The position numbers were made by a program, and so were the translations under genes. The notes under the pieces were generated by a model. It worked only from the letters and a program-made list of their open reading frames with translations, had not been told where the DNA came from and did no database searches. Below, in pieces: positions 1 through 7,573 of a stretch of 14,007 bases of DNA. Each line of letters begins with the position of its first letter. Position 1 is the first letter of the stretch. Source of the stretch: Bacilli bacterium (GTDB lineage: Bacteria; Bacillota_I; Bacilli_A; RF39; UBA660); contig JAEDKN010000025.1 of NCBI GenBank assembly GCA_016295795.1, positions 1 to 14,007 of the forward strand. The letters run 5' to 3'.

Positions 1-435
1 TTGATACATGCTGACATACATTCTGGGAATATCATTATAGATGAAGAACCACATTTTATAGATTATGATAATGCTTCTTATAAGTCGCTTAATCCATGTG
101 AATATAACTATTCTAAGGATGCTTATCAATATATAAAAAAATATGGAGTCAATAGTGATATTGATGTTTTCTTGTTTAACTTATTGACATATGGATTTCT
201 AAATAATGTGGATTCAATGGAGATACCAATTAAAATATACAACCAAGAATTTGGATTTTTTGATAATAAAAATGGTAGGAAAGTATGTAAAAGTCTTTGG
301 CTAGATGATGACGTATTTAATAATGAATTTTTGATTGATAATATAGATAGCGAATCACTAGAAAGAAATTGTAAAAAAATGAGCAAATCTAAAGATAATG
401 AAAAATTATATATAATTTGCAACAAAGCATTTTAA
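1..435 (+). CDS. Kinase-fold protein (APH / protein-kinase-like), C-terminal fragment
   Basis: The gene is cut by the left edge of the window; the in-frame TTG at base 1 is probably not its real start. The first visible residues carry a phosphotransferase catalytic loop, HADIHSGN, with the expected catalytic Asp at residue 5 and metal-binding Asn at 10. It is followed by FIDYDN, the DFG-like metal site, with Asp at 21. This spacing is typical of aminoglycoside/choline phosphotransferase and eukaryotic-like kinase folds, so the ATP-binding N-lobe must lie upstream of the window. The remaining ~115 residues should be the helical C-lobe, rich in Asp, Asn and Lys. There are no membrane segments. 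The substrate (small molecule or protein) cannot be told from this fragment. It ends with TAA, and a 186-bp non-coding gap separates it from the MerR gene. Confidence 0.72.
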   Translation: MIHADIHSGNIIIDEEPHFIDYDNASYKSLNPCEYNYSKDAYQYIKKYGVNSDIDVFLFNLLTYGFLNNVDSMEIPIKIYNQEFGFFDNKNGRKVCKSLWLDDDVFNNEFLIDNIDSESLERNCKKMSKSKDNEKLYIICNKAF

Positions 436-493
436 CTCTAGAAAACGAAAATAGTATTTATATTGTATTCTTATATTAAAACATGAAATTTGT

Positions 494-521
494 GAATCAA
501 AATTATTAATATGTTTGATTC
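494..521. repeat. 8-bp perfect inverted repeat downstream of kinase gene
   Basis: GAATCAAA at 494-501 is the exact reverse complement of TTTGATTC at 514-521, with a 12-nt AT-rich loop. No T-run follows on either strand, so it does not look like a standard intrinsic terminator. It could be a weak 3' end structure for the kinase transcript, an operator, or chance in AT-rich DNA. The rest of the 436-571 stretch shows no ORF and no other clear element. Confidence 0.4.
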
Positions 522-571
522 CTCAAATATTCAAACAATAGAATTTATAAAAATAAAAAATAAAAAACATA

Positions 572-613
572 TTGACTCTCCCCTAAGAGGATAGGGTATT
601 GTTTCTTTAGGAG
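572..613 (+). promoter_or_regulatory. MerR-type promoter with 19-bp spacer and operator dyad, plus RBS
   Basis: The -35 TTGACT (572-577) and -10 TATTGT (597-602) are separated by 19 bp instead of the usual 17. This is the hallmark of promoters that MerR-family proteins activate by untwisting DNA. Within the spacer is a dyad, CCCTA (581-585) and TAGGG (592-596), separated by 6 bp, a plausible operator for the regulator encoded immediately downstream. This suggests autoregulation. The ribosome-binding site AGGAG (609-613) lies only 6 nt after the -10, so the predicted transcript would begin close to or within it, leaving a leader of roughly 13 nt. Confidence 0.8.
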
Positions 614-621
614 TTGAATTT

Positions 622-1416
622 ATGTACAAAATTGGTGAATTTTCTATACTTGCTAAAACTACAATTAAGACTTTAAGATTTTATGAGAAAGAGAAATTGT
701 TATTGCCTTATTTTGTTGATAGTAACGGTTATAGGTATTATGAAACATTTCAGTTACTGGATTTAGCAAAAATAATGTCTTTAAGACAAGTTGGATTATC
801 TATTAAAGAAATAAAACAAGTATTAGATGAAAAAAATTTGATTGAGGCATTAAATAAAAGGAAAACTGTTGTAGAAGAGGAACTAAAAGAGTATAAGTAT
901 CAACTCTCAAAAATTAATTATTTATTGGAGGAGAGTAATATGAAATATGAAGTGATTACAAAACAGTTGCCAGAATATGTGGTTTATTATAAGGAAGGGA
1001 TTATAAAAGATTATAGTGAAATTTCGGATTTTATTTTATCTAGTGCTGATGAATGTTTAGCAACTAATCCGAATATTAAATGTGTTGAACCTGATTATTG
1101 TTATATTAATTATTTAGATGGTGAATATAAAGAAAAAGATATAAGAATAAGATATTGTCAGGCTGTAAATAACTGGGGTACTCCAAATAAAACAATCAAA
1201 TTTATGAAATTAAAACCTGTTATGGCAGTATGTACTTATCATAAGGGAGAATATAATAATCTTGGGGAGACATATGGATTTTTGATAAAATATATAGAAG
1301 AGAATGGATATGAAATTATAGAAAGTCCAAGAGAATGTTATATTGATGGTATTTGGAATAAAGAAAATGTAAGTGATTGGTTAACTGAAATACAGATACC
1401 GGTTAGAAAGAAATAA
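622..1416 (+). CDS. MerR-family regulator with GyrI-like effector-binding domain
   Basis: This 264-residue protein has the layout of BmrR/TipA-type multidrug sensors. Residues 1-70 are a winged helix-turn-helix opening with MYKIGEFSILAKTTIKTLRF, followed by the GYRYY wing at 36-40. Residues ~72-105 form a charged dimerisation coiled coil. Residues ~108-264 are a GyrI-like/AraC effector-binding domain, with its typical YHKGEYNNLGETYGF stretch (206-220) and the C-terminal REC-YIDGIWNKE stretch (237-248). Such regulators bind cationic or hydrophobic drugs and activate promoters with 19-bp spacers; the gene's own promoter has exactly that form, so autoregulation is likely. It starts at ATG behind AGGAG with an 8-nt gap. 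A strong terminator follows, so it is probably transcribed alone. The neighbouring ABC exporters are the natural candidate targets, but their promoter lacks the dyad. The ligand is unknown. Confidence 0.9.
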   Translation: MYKIGEFSILAKTTIKTLRFYEKEKLLLPYFVDSNGYRYYETFQLLDLAKIMSLRQVGLSIKEIKQVLDEKNLIEALNKRKTVVEEELKEYKYQLSKINYLLEESNMKYEVITKQLPEYVVYYKEGIIKDYSEISDFILSSADECLATNPNIKCVEPDYCYINYLDGEYKEKDIRIRYCQAVNNWGTPNKTIKFMKLKPVMAVCTYHKGEYNNLGETYGFLIKYIEENGYEIIESPRECYIDGIWNKENVSDWLTEIQIPVRKK

Positions 1417-1432
1417 ATATATATATCAGGAT

Positions 1433-1462
1433 AGCAATATTAAAAAAATATTGCTGTTTTTT
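1433..1462 (+). terminator. Intrinsic terminator after the MerR gene
   Basis: A perfect 9-bp stem, AGCAATATT (1433-1441) and AATATTGCT (1447-1455), encloses a 5-A loop and is followed after one G by six T (1457-1462). It sits 17 bp after the MerR stop and separates the regulator from the ABC operon. Confidence 0.88.
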
Positions 1463-1497
1463 AGTTTTATGAAGTATAATTATTATGAAATATATAA

Positions 1498-1526
1498 TTT
1501 ACAACTTGAAAGAATAAAAATATGAT
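1498..1526 (+). promoter_or_regulatory. SigA-type promoter of the ABC exporter operon
   Basis: TTTACA (1498-1503) and TATGAT (1521-1526) are separated by a 17-bp spacer, each one mismatch from the consensus TTGACA/TATAAT. Predicted transcription starts near 1533, about 20 nt before the ABC ATPase ATG. Unlike the MerR promoter there is no CCCTA/TAGGG dyad and no elongated spacer. A nearby TTGAAA...GATAAT pair with a 19-bp spacer (1506-1536) overlaps it and is a less likely alternative. Confidence 0.65.
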
Positions 1527-1540
1527 TAGTGATAATAAAT

Positions 1541-1549
1541 AGAGGTGAG
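1541..1549 (+). promoter_or_regulatory. Ribosome-binding site that fixes the first ABC ATPase start
   Basis: AGAGGTGAG matches the AGGTGA part of the anti-SD complement and lies directly before ATG 1553. This supports the start at 1553 over an in-frame ATG 24 bp upstream (1529). That upstream start would translate through the binding site and add eight residues before the usual MLEIKN beginning of the domain. Confidence 0.8.
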
Positions 1550-1552
1550 ATT

Positions 1553-2263
1553 ATGTTAGAAATAAAGAATATTACTAAAAAATATGGCGAAAAAATAGCC
1601 ATAAAAGATATTTCTTTGCAAATAGATAGCGGCGAAATATTTGGATTTATTGGTCACAATGGAGCTGGAAAGACAACACTAATCAAGGCAATTGTTGGAA
1701 TCCATGAATTTGATTGTGGGGATATAATAATTAATGGCATTAGTATTAAAGAAAACGAAATAGAATATAAAAAGCAAATAGCTTATATACCTGATAATCC
1801 AGATATATATGAAAACTTAAAGGGAATAGATTATCTAAATTTTATTGGAGATATTTATGAAGTTGGTTTAAAAGAAAGAGAAGAACTAATTAAAAAATAT
1901 GCAACTATCTTTGATATTTATAACAACCTAGGGGATTTAATATCAACATATTCGCATGGTATGAAACAAAAATTAGCTATCATTTCAGCTTTGATTCATA
2001 ATCCAAAAGTGTTAATACTTGATGAACCGTTTGTAGGACTTGATCCAAAATCTAGTAAAGATTTAAAGGATATTATGAAAGAACTATGCGAAAATGGTAC
2101 TACTATATTTTTCTCTTCTCATGTCTTAGAAGTTGTAGAAAAATTGTGTGATAGAGTTGGAATAATTAAAAATGGTAAATTAATAAAGGTGGGAACTACC
2201 AAAGATATAACAAACAGTGAAGATTTAGAAAGCGTTTTCTTGGAGATTACAAATGAAAAATAA
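1553..2263 (+). CDS. ABC exporter ATP-binding protein (BcrA/EcsA-like)
   Basis: This 236-residue protein is a complete single nucleotide-binding domain. Motifs are in order: Walker A GHNGAGKTT (34-42), a Q-loop region reading YIPDNPD with Asp where Gln is usual, signature YSHGMKQ (133-139) in place of LSGGQ, Walker B VLILDEP (153-159), D-loop GLDP, and the switch His in SSH (His190). The degenerate Q-loop and signature are normal for the BcrA/NatA/EcsA family, which powers ABC-2 type exporters of drugs, peptides or lipids. It acts on the cytoplasmic face of the membrane. It overlaps the following large permease by 11 bp, implying translational coupling, so that permease is its partner. The start at 1553 is chosen from the ribosome-binding site. 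The transported substrate is not evident. Confidence 0.9.
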   Translation: MLEIKNITKKYGEKIAIKDISLQIDSGEIFGFIGHNGAGKTTLIKAIVGIHEFDCGDIIINGISIKENEIEYKKQIAYIPDNPDIYENLKGIDYLNFIGDIYEVGLKEREELIKKYATIFDIYNNLGDLISTYSHGMKQKLAIISALIHNPKVLILDEPFVGLDPKSSKDLKDIMKELCENGTTIFFSSHVLEVVEKLCDRVGIIKNGKLIKVGTTKDITNSEDLESVFLEITNEK

Positions 2264-3827
2264 ATTAGGAATTCTTTTAAAAAATAGTTTGACAAATACT
2301 TATAAATTAAGAAGTATGACAAAAAAGAAGTTACTATTAATCATAGGATTGGTGGCTTATGTGTTTGTATCTATTTTTGCGGTTTTAAGTAACTATTTTG
2401 GAAATATTTATGAAAAGCTTTCTGATATTAATTTAAGCAATTATTATTTAACTATAATATTTTCACTAACAAGTATATTTTCTCTTTTCTTTACCATATT
2501 TAGTACTAAAAATGCTCTGTTTGAAAACAAAGATAACGATTTATTATTTAGCTTACCAATAAAAAAGGAAACAATCCTCTTAAGTAGATTATCTAGTATT
2601 TTAATCTATAATTTTGTTCTTGGTTTGTTTATGATTATTCCTGGTATTCATGTGTATTTAACAAATTCAGAAATATCTGCTCAAATATTAATCGTTATTA
2701 TCTTATTAACTTTATTTTCTGGTGTCATACCTACAATTGTAGCCAGTTTATTTGGATATTTGATTGCTTTTGTTACATCAAAATCAAATAGAAAAAATAT
2801 GATTGAACTTTTATCTTATGTTATTTTTATAGGTATTTACATGCTTGTGGTTTATAACGCAAATGCAATATTAGAACTTTTTGTCAATAATCCAGATTTA
2901 TTAAGTACAATATTAAAATATGTTTTCTTTCCAATATATCTAATCAATTTAAGTATTACTAAGCATAATCTATTATATATTGTTTTATATGTATTATTTA
3001 ATGTTTTCATTATATATTTATTTATAATATTATTAGATAAATTATATTATAAGTTAATTGTAAAATTAAAGATTGAAAAAACTTCTTCGCATTTTAAAAT
3101 GAAAAATATAGATAATAATTCAACAATGATGGCACTTATAAAAAAAGAAATAAAAAGATATTTTTCTTCTGCGATATATGTATTTAATACAGCATTCGGG
3201 GTGATTTTTTTAATAATTATAAGCATCGCAAGTTTTTTCTATAATTCTAACGAGATTCTTTCTCTTATAGGAAATGGTTTGACATTAAACTCTTTCATGT
3301 TAGTATTTTATCTTATTTTATTTGTAATAAGTCTTTCTACTACTACTAATAGTTCTATATCAATAGAAAGAAATAACTTTTGGATTTTAAGAATGTTACC
3401 AGTAAGAACAAAGGAAATATTTAGAGCTAAAAAAAGCGTAAATCTTATTTTATTGATACCAGCTATACTTTTAAGCTTAATATTGTTTACGATAAGTGGA
3501 TATATTAAGATAAATGAAATGTTATTCTTAGCATTTATTTCCGTAATATTTAGTATAGTAATAGCTAATTTTGGACTTATTTGTAACTTGTTATTTCCTA
3601 AATTTGATGCACCAAACGATACGGTGATTGTAAAACAGTCTACTTCTTCTATGATGGGAATTATGTTTCCACTAATATTTTTAATAATTTATATAGTTAT
3701 TATCAATTTACTTCAATTTAGTCAAAATTTGGTATTAATACTAACATCTATATTATTTATAATTTTATTGATTGTTACAAATTGTATCTTAAATATATGG
3801 GGTATCAAAAAATATAGAAAGCTTTAA
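2253..3827 (+). CDS. Large ABC exporter permease with two homologous halves
   Basis: This 524-residue, very hydrophobic protein has about 12-13 membrane segments, approximately at 27-49, 64-85, 115-135, 143-174, 184-205, 220-262, 306-328, 345-365, 396-415, 422-447, 464-487 and 490-513. A soluble loop at ~264-300 divides two halves. Each half has a similar cytoplasmic segment: DLLFSLPIKKETILLSR in the first (96-112) and NFWILRMLPVRTKEIFRAK in the second (375-393). This points to an internal duplication in which one chain acts as two permease subunits. The second half also has FPKFDAPNDTVIVKQS (448-463), as in large putative ABC exporter permeases. It starts at ATG inside the end of the ATPase gene, with GGAG seven bases upstream. 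It is the partner of that ATPase; substrate unknown. Confidence 0.82.
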   Translation: MKNKLGILLKNSLTNTYKLRSMTKKKLLLIIGLVAYVFVSIFAVLSNYFGNIYEKLSDINLSNYYLTIIFSLTSIFSLFFTIFSTKNALFENKDNDLLFSLPIKKETILLSRLSSILIYNFVLGLFMIIPGIHVYLTNSEISAQILIVIILLTLFSGVIPTIVASLFGYLIAFVTSKSNRKNMIELLSYVIFIGIYMLVVYNANAILELFVNNPDLLSTILKYVFFPIYLINLSITKHNLLYIVLYVLFNVFIIYLFIILLDKLYYKLIVKLKIEKTSSHFKMKNIDNNSTMMALIKKEIKRYFSSAIYVFNTAFGVIFLIIISIASFFYNSNEILSLIGNGLTLNSFMLVFYLILFVISLSTTTNSSISIERNNFWILRMLPVRTKEIFRAKKSVNLILLIPAILLSLILFTISGYIKINEMLFLAFISVIFSIVIANFGLICNLLFPKFDAPNDTVIVKQSTSSMMGIMFPLIFLIIYIVIINLLQFSQNLVLILTSILFIILLIVTNCILNIWGIKKYRKL

Positions 3828-3870
3828 ATAATCAAGAGGAAATAAGTAATTTTTATTAAAAGGAGTAAGT

Positions 3871-4746
3871 ATGGAAAAAAATATTCTTGAGATTAAAAAT
3901 TTAACAAAATATTATGGTAAAATTTTAGGAGTAAAAGATTTATCGTTAACTTTAAATGATGGAGAAATATTTGGATTTATTGGACCAAATGGAGCTGGAA
4001 AATCTACAACTATTCGTTGTATTATGAATCTAATAAATAAAACAGAAGGAACTGTTTTATTAAATGGGAAAGAATTAGATAAAGATGAAGTTTCCTTAAA
4101 AGAATTGATTGGATATCTACCAAGTGAAATTCATCTATATGAAGATTTAACTGTAAAACAAATATTAAATTATCATGAATCTTTCTATAAGAAAAGTATT
4201 CATAAAAGAAGAAGAGAATTAGTGAAAAGATTAAAACTTGATGAATCAAAAAAAATAGAAGATTTATCTTTAGGCAATCTAAAAAAATTAGGAATTGTTT
4301 TGGCTTTTGCACACGAACCCAAGTTGTTGATATTAGATGAACCAACAAGTGGACTAGATCCAATTATGCAGCAAGTTTTCTATGAATTACTACGAGAAGA
4401 AAAAGACAAGGGAACTACAATTTTTTATTCTACACATATTCTAAGTGAAATTTCTAAAATTTGTGATCGAGTAGGAATTATTAAAGAAGGAGAATTGTTA
4501 AAAGTTGAAAAAGTAGAAGAAATGCAAAAGAAGAATCTAAATTTTGTCATGATTGAGTCAGAAGAAATAGATAAAATAATTAAGGATTTAAATTTAGATG
4601 TTGCTTTAAAAAGAAATAATACAATTCGTTTTAAAAATAATTTATCTTCAGATAAGTTAATAAAATCTTTAGCAAAATATAAAATAGATAAGGTGTTGAT
4701 TGAAGAAGCAACATTAGAGGATATATTTCTACATTATTACAAGTAG
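3871..4746 (+). CDS. Second ABC exporter ATP-binding protein (NatA/BcrA-like)
   Basis: This 291-residue protein has one nucleotide-binding domain and a C-terminal extension of about 75 residues. Walker A is GPNGAGKST (38-46), the signature is LSLGN (132-136) in place of LSGGQ, Walker B is LLILDEP (152-158) with the GLDP D-loop, and the switch His is in STH (His189). The N-terminal third closely resembles the first ATPase of the operon (both have GEIFGFIG before the P-loop), suggesting an old duplication. The C-terminal part (~215-291) ends in TLEDIFLHYYK, the usual ending of ABC-2 ATPases. A strong AAAGGAG precedes the ATG, 43 bp after the large permease. It should energise the small permease encoded 10 bp downstream, whose ribosome-binding site overlaps this gene's TAG stop. 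Substrate unknown. Confidence 0.9.
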   Translation: MEKNILEIKNLTKYYGKILGVKDLSLTLNDGEIFGFIGPNGAGKSTTIRCIMNLINKTEGTVLLNGKELDKDEVSLKELIGYLPSEIHLYEDLTVKQILNYHESFYKKSIHKRRRELVKRLKLDESKKIEDLSLGNLKKLGIVLAFAHEPKLLILDEPTSGLDPIMQQVFYELLREEKDKGTTIFYSTHILSEISKICDRVGIIKEGELLKVEKVEEMQKKNLNFVMIESEEIDKIIKDLNLDVALKRNNTIRFKNNLSSDKLIKSLAKYKIDKVLIEEATLEDIFLHYYK

Positions 4747-4756
4747 GAGGGAACTT

Positions 4757-5548
4757 ATGTTTAAGAGAGAGATGAAAGTTAATTTAAAAAACTTTATTGT
4801 TTGGTTATCAATATTGATTGGATTGTTTTTAGTAGTATTTCTAATTTATCCATCTATAATAAATAGTGAAAATATGCATATGATAGATGAAATGATGGAA
4901 ATGTTTCCTAAAGAATTGTTAACAGCTTTTAATATGGATATAACAGCAATCGATAGTGCTTATGGTTGGTTAAAGAGCGAAGGATTTGTTTTTGTTTTAT
5001 TAATTACCGGTTGTTATTCTGCAATTCTTGGTTCTAATATTTTACTAAAAGAAGAAAGTGACAAGACAATTGAATATTTAAATAGTTTACCAATTACTAG
5101 AAATAAAATTATATCTAATAAAGTATCATCAGGATTAGTATATATTTTTTTAATGACTATAGGACTTGGAATATTTAATTATATTGGTTTATCCATAAGT
5201 GGTAATTTTGATAAATTACAGTATATTTTACTTAGTATAACACCTATATTTTCTTCGATTACTATTTATTTTATTTGTATGTTTATATCTACATTTACTC
5301 ATAAAACAAAGAAAATGCTTGGTATTAGCTTAGGAATAGTATTTATTAGTTATGTTTTTCAAACATTATCTACTATGTCTAGTAGTGTGGAATTTTTAAA
5401 ATATTTTTCGGTATTTACACTTGCTGATATTAGAAATGTTATAGTAGATATTTCTATAAATCCATTGATGGTGATTATAAGTTTCTTCATATCGATTTTA
5501 TTTTTGATATTGACAATAATTCACTATAATAAGAAAGAATTAATATAG
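4757..5548 (+). CDS. ABC-2 type permease, six membrane segments
   Basis: This 263-residue integral membrane protein has predicted helices at about 13-31, 74-96, 124-147, 156-179, 186-206 and 236-257. Between the first two is a ~40-residue, Met-rich, acidic outside loop (36-73). After the second helix comes LKEESDKTIEYLNSLPITR (97-115), the cytoplasmic coupling segment typical of NatB/ABC-2 permeases. Its core LP-I-R motif also occurs twice in the large permease upstream. The start follows a perfect AGGAGG (4745-4750) with a 6-nt gap. It would form a dimer driven by the preceding ATPase. It is the last gene of the exporter operon; no clear hairpin terminator follows in the 105 bp before parE, only a T-rich tract. 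Confidence 0.87.
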   Translation: MFKREMKVNLKNFIVWLSILIGLFLVVFLIYPSIINSENMHMIDEMMEMFPKELLTAFNMDITAIDSAYGWLKSEGFVFVLLITGCYSAILGSNILLKEESDKTIEYLNSLPITRNKIISNKVSSGLVYIFLMTIGLGIFNYIGLSISGNFDKLQYILLSITPIFSSITIYFICMFISTFTHKTKKMLGISLGIVFISYVFQTLSTMSSSVEFLKYFSVFTLADIRNVIVDISINPLMVIISFFISILFLILTIIHYNKKELI

Positions 5549-5623
5549 ATTTCTATCTGAATTGTATTTTGATTATAAAAATGTAAAGTTTTCTGTCTAA
5601 TTCTTTTTTTTATTTTTTTTTTC

Positions 5624-5632
5624 TGTTATAAT
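5624..5632 (+). promoter_or_regulatory. Extended -10 promoter for parE
   Basis: TGTTATAAT is a perfect extended -10 (TG, one base, then TATAAT at 5627-5632). No good -35 is present 17 bp upstream; instead there is a long T-rich tract (5601-5622) that could bend DNA or serve as an UP-like region. Predicted transcription starts near 5639, next to the TAGGAGAGTG ribosome-binding region, giving a leader of about 15 nt. The rest of the 5549-5653 gap has no other recognisable element. Confidence 0.72.
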
Positions 5633-5653
5633 GAACTAGGAGAGTGAATATAG

Positions 5654-7555
5654 ATGGCATTAAAGTATGATGAGAGTTCAATTAAAATATTAGAGGGTTT
5701 AGAGGCAGTAAGGAAAAGACCAGGAATGTATATTGGCTCTACTGATAAGAGAGGGTTACATCATTTGGTTTGGGAAATTGTAGATAATGCTATCGATGAA
5801 GCTATAAATGGATTTGGAAATTACATAAAGATAGTTTTACATAAAGATGGTAGTGTAAGTGTTGAAGATCAAGGGCGTGGTGTTCCTACTGGTATGCATG
5901 AAAGTGGTAAGTCAACACCTGAAGTAATCTACACTGTTTTGCATGCTGGTGGTAAATTTGAAGAAGCTGGATATAAAGTTTCTGGTGGTCTTCATGGAGT
6001 AGGTGCTAGTGTTGTTAATGCATTGTCAAAATGGATGGAAGTTACTATAAAGAAAAACAAAGAGGAATACTATATTAGATTTGAAAACGGTGGTAAGGTT
6101 GCGATACCTTTAAAAAAGATTGGTACTACTAATAAAAATGGTACTACAGTAAGATTTTTGCCAGATCCTGAAATTTTTTCAACATGTAATTTTTCCTATT
6201 CTACTATCTGTGAGAGGATGCAGGAATCTGCTTTTCTTTTGAAAGGATTAACAATTGAAGTTGTAGATGAGGAACAAAATAGAAGTAATAAATTCTTCTA
6301 TGAAAAAGGATTGGAACAATTTGTAGAGTATTTAAATGATGATAAGAATGTTTTACATAAAGTTATCTCTTTTCAAGGAGAAAAAAATAAAATAGAAGTA
6401 GATATCGCAATGCAATATACAGATACTTATTCAGAAAATATAATTTCTTTTGTAAATAATGTTAAGACTGTAGATGGTGGTAGTCACGAGGTTGGGTTTA
6501 AAACAGCACTTACAAGAGCATTTAACGATTATGCTAAGAATAATGGATATATAAAAGGACGCGACAAAGCTTTTGAAGGAAGTGACGTAAGAGAAGGATT
6601 GACAGCTGTAATATCTTTGAAAATTCCAGAAGCTCTTTTGCAATTTGAAGGTCAAACTAAGGGAAAACTTGGTACTCCTCAAGCCAGAACTATAGTTGAA
6701 GCTATAGTTACAGAAAAGCTACAATTTTTCCTAGAAGAAAATAAAAAAGTCGCAACAGATATTATAGAAAAATCCCTAAAGAGCAAAACTGCACGTGAGG
6801 CTGCAAGACGAGCTAGAGAAGAAGCACGAAAAGGAAAAACTAAAAATCCAAAAGAAAGAGCATTATCTGGGAAACTTACTCCTGCTCAAACTAGAAATAA
6901 AAATAAAAATGAACTTTTCTTGGTTGAGGGTGATTCTGCGGGTGGCTCAGCAAAACAAGGAAGAGATAGAAAATTTCAAGCAATTCTTCCGTTGCGTGGT
7001 AAAGTAATAAATGCAGAAAAAACAAAGATAGAAGATATGCTTAAAAACGAAGAGATAAATACAATTATTTATACTATCGGAGCTGGATATGGTAATAATT
7101 TTGAAATTGATGATTGCGAATATGACAAAGTTATCATAATGAGTGATGCAGATGTAGATGGAGCTCATATTCAATGTTTACTTTTAACGTTTTTCTATCG
7201 CTATATGAAACCATTAATTGAGGCAGGGAAATTATATATTGCCATGCCACCACTATTTAAGATTTCTAGTGGTAAAAATATAGAATATGCCTATAGCATG
7301 GAAGAAATGCAAGAAAAGATTAAAGGAAAAAAATGCGAAGTTCAACGTTATAAAGGATTAGGTGAAATGAATGCTGATCAGCTTGCAGAAACAACTATGA
7401 ATCCAGGAACTAGGAGCTTGATAAGAGTTAGAATGGAAGATGCTTCTTTAGTAGAAAAAAGAGTCAGTGTACTTATGGGAGATAATGTTGAACCCAGAAA
7501 ACTTTGGATTGAAGAAAATGTAGAATTTAGTTTGGAAGATAATTACAAAATTTAA
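5654..7555 (+). CDS. parE: DNA topoisomerase IV subunit B (ParE)
   Basis: This is the ATPase subunit of topoisomerase IV, which with ParC decatenates daughter chromosomes. It is full length at 633 residues. The GHKL ATPase domain shows EIVDNAIDE with catalytic Glu41 and Mg-binding Asn45, adenine-contacting Asp72 in EDQGRG, and the lid GGLHGVG (111-117). The transducer has QTKGKLGT with the gamma-phosphate-sensing Lys336. The TOPRIM domain starts with VEGDSAGG (Glu425) and has the metal site DADVDGAH (498-505). The tail has QRYKGLGEM (564-572). HIQ after DADVDGA and the KSKTAREAARRAREE-type linker favour ParE over GyrB, as does the ParC-type partner downstream. The ATG is preceded by GGAGAGTGA. 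The unknown gene 18 bp downstream and parC follow in the same operon. Confidence 0.95.
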   Translation: MALKYDESSIKILEGLEAVRKRPGMYIGSTDKRGLHHLVWEIVDNAIDEAINGFGNYIKIVLHKDGSVSVEDQGRGVPTGMHESGKSTPEVIYTVLHAGGKFEEAGYKVSGGLHGVGASVVNALSKWMEVTIKKNKEEYYIRFENGGKVAIPLKKIGTTNKNGTTVRFLPDPEIFSTCNFSYSTICERMQESAFLLKGLTIEVVDEEQNRSNKFFYEKGLEQFVEYLNDDKNVLHKVISFQGEKNKIEVDIAMQYTDTYSENIISFVNNVKTVDGGSHEVGFKTALTRAFNDYAKNNGYIKGRDKAFEGSDVREGLTAVISLKIPEALLQFEGQTKGKLGTPQARTIVEAIVTEKLQFFLEENKKVATDIIEKSLKSKTAREAARRAREEARKGKTKNPKERALSGKLTPAQTRNKNKNELFLVEGDSAGGSAKQGRDRKFQAILPLRGKVINAEKTKIEDMLKNEEINTIIYTIGAGYGNNFEIDDCEYDKVIIMSDADVDGAHIQCLLLTFFYRYMKPLIEAGKLYIAMPPLFKISSGKNIEYAYSMEEMQEKIKGKKCEVQRYKGLGEMNADQLAETTMNPGTRSLIRVRMEDASLVEKRVSVLMGDNVEPRKLWIEENVEFSLEDNYKI

Positions 7556-7573
7556 AAAGAGAGGTAGTATATT

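Noticed and set aside
1506..1536. TTGAAA and GATAAT with a 19-bp spacer as a MerR-activated promoter for the ABC operon.
   Set aside because: The spacer has no dyad like that at the MerR promoter, and the overlapping TTTACA-17-TATGAT is a better match; not excluded outright.
1529..1552. An upstream ATG that would extend the first ABC ATPase by eight residues.
   Set aside because: The ribosome-binding site AGAGGTGAG lies inside this extension and directly before ATG 1553, where the family's usual N-terminus begins.
5601..5623. The T-rich tract before parE as an intrinsic terminator of the ABC operon.
   Set aside because: No GC-containing hairpin lies directly before it. It sits just upstream of an extended -10 and is more likely promoter context.
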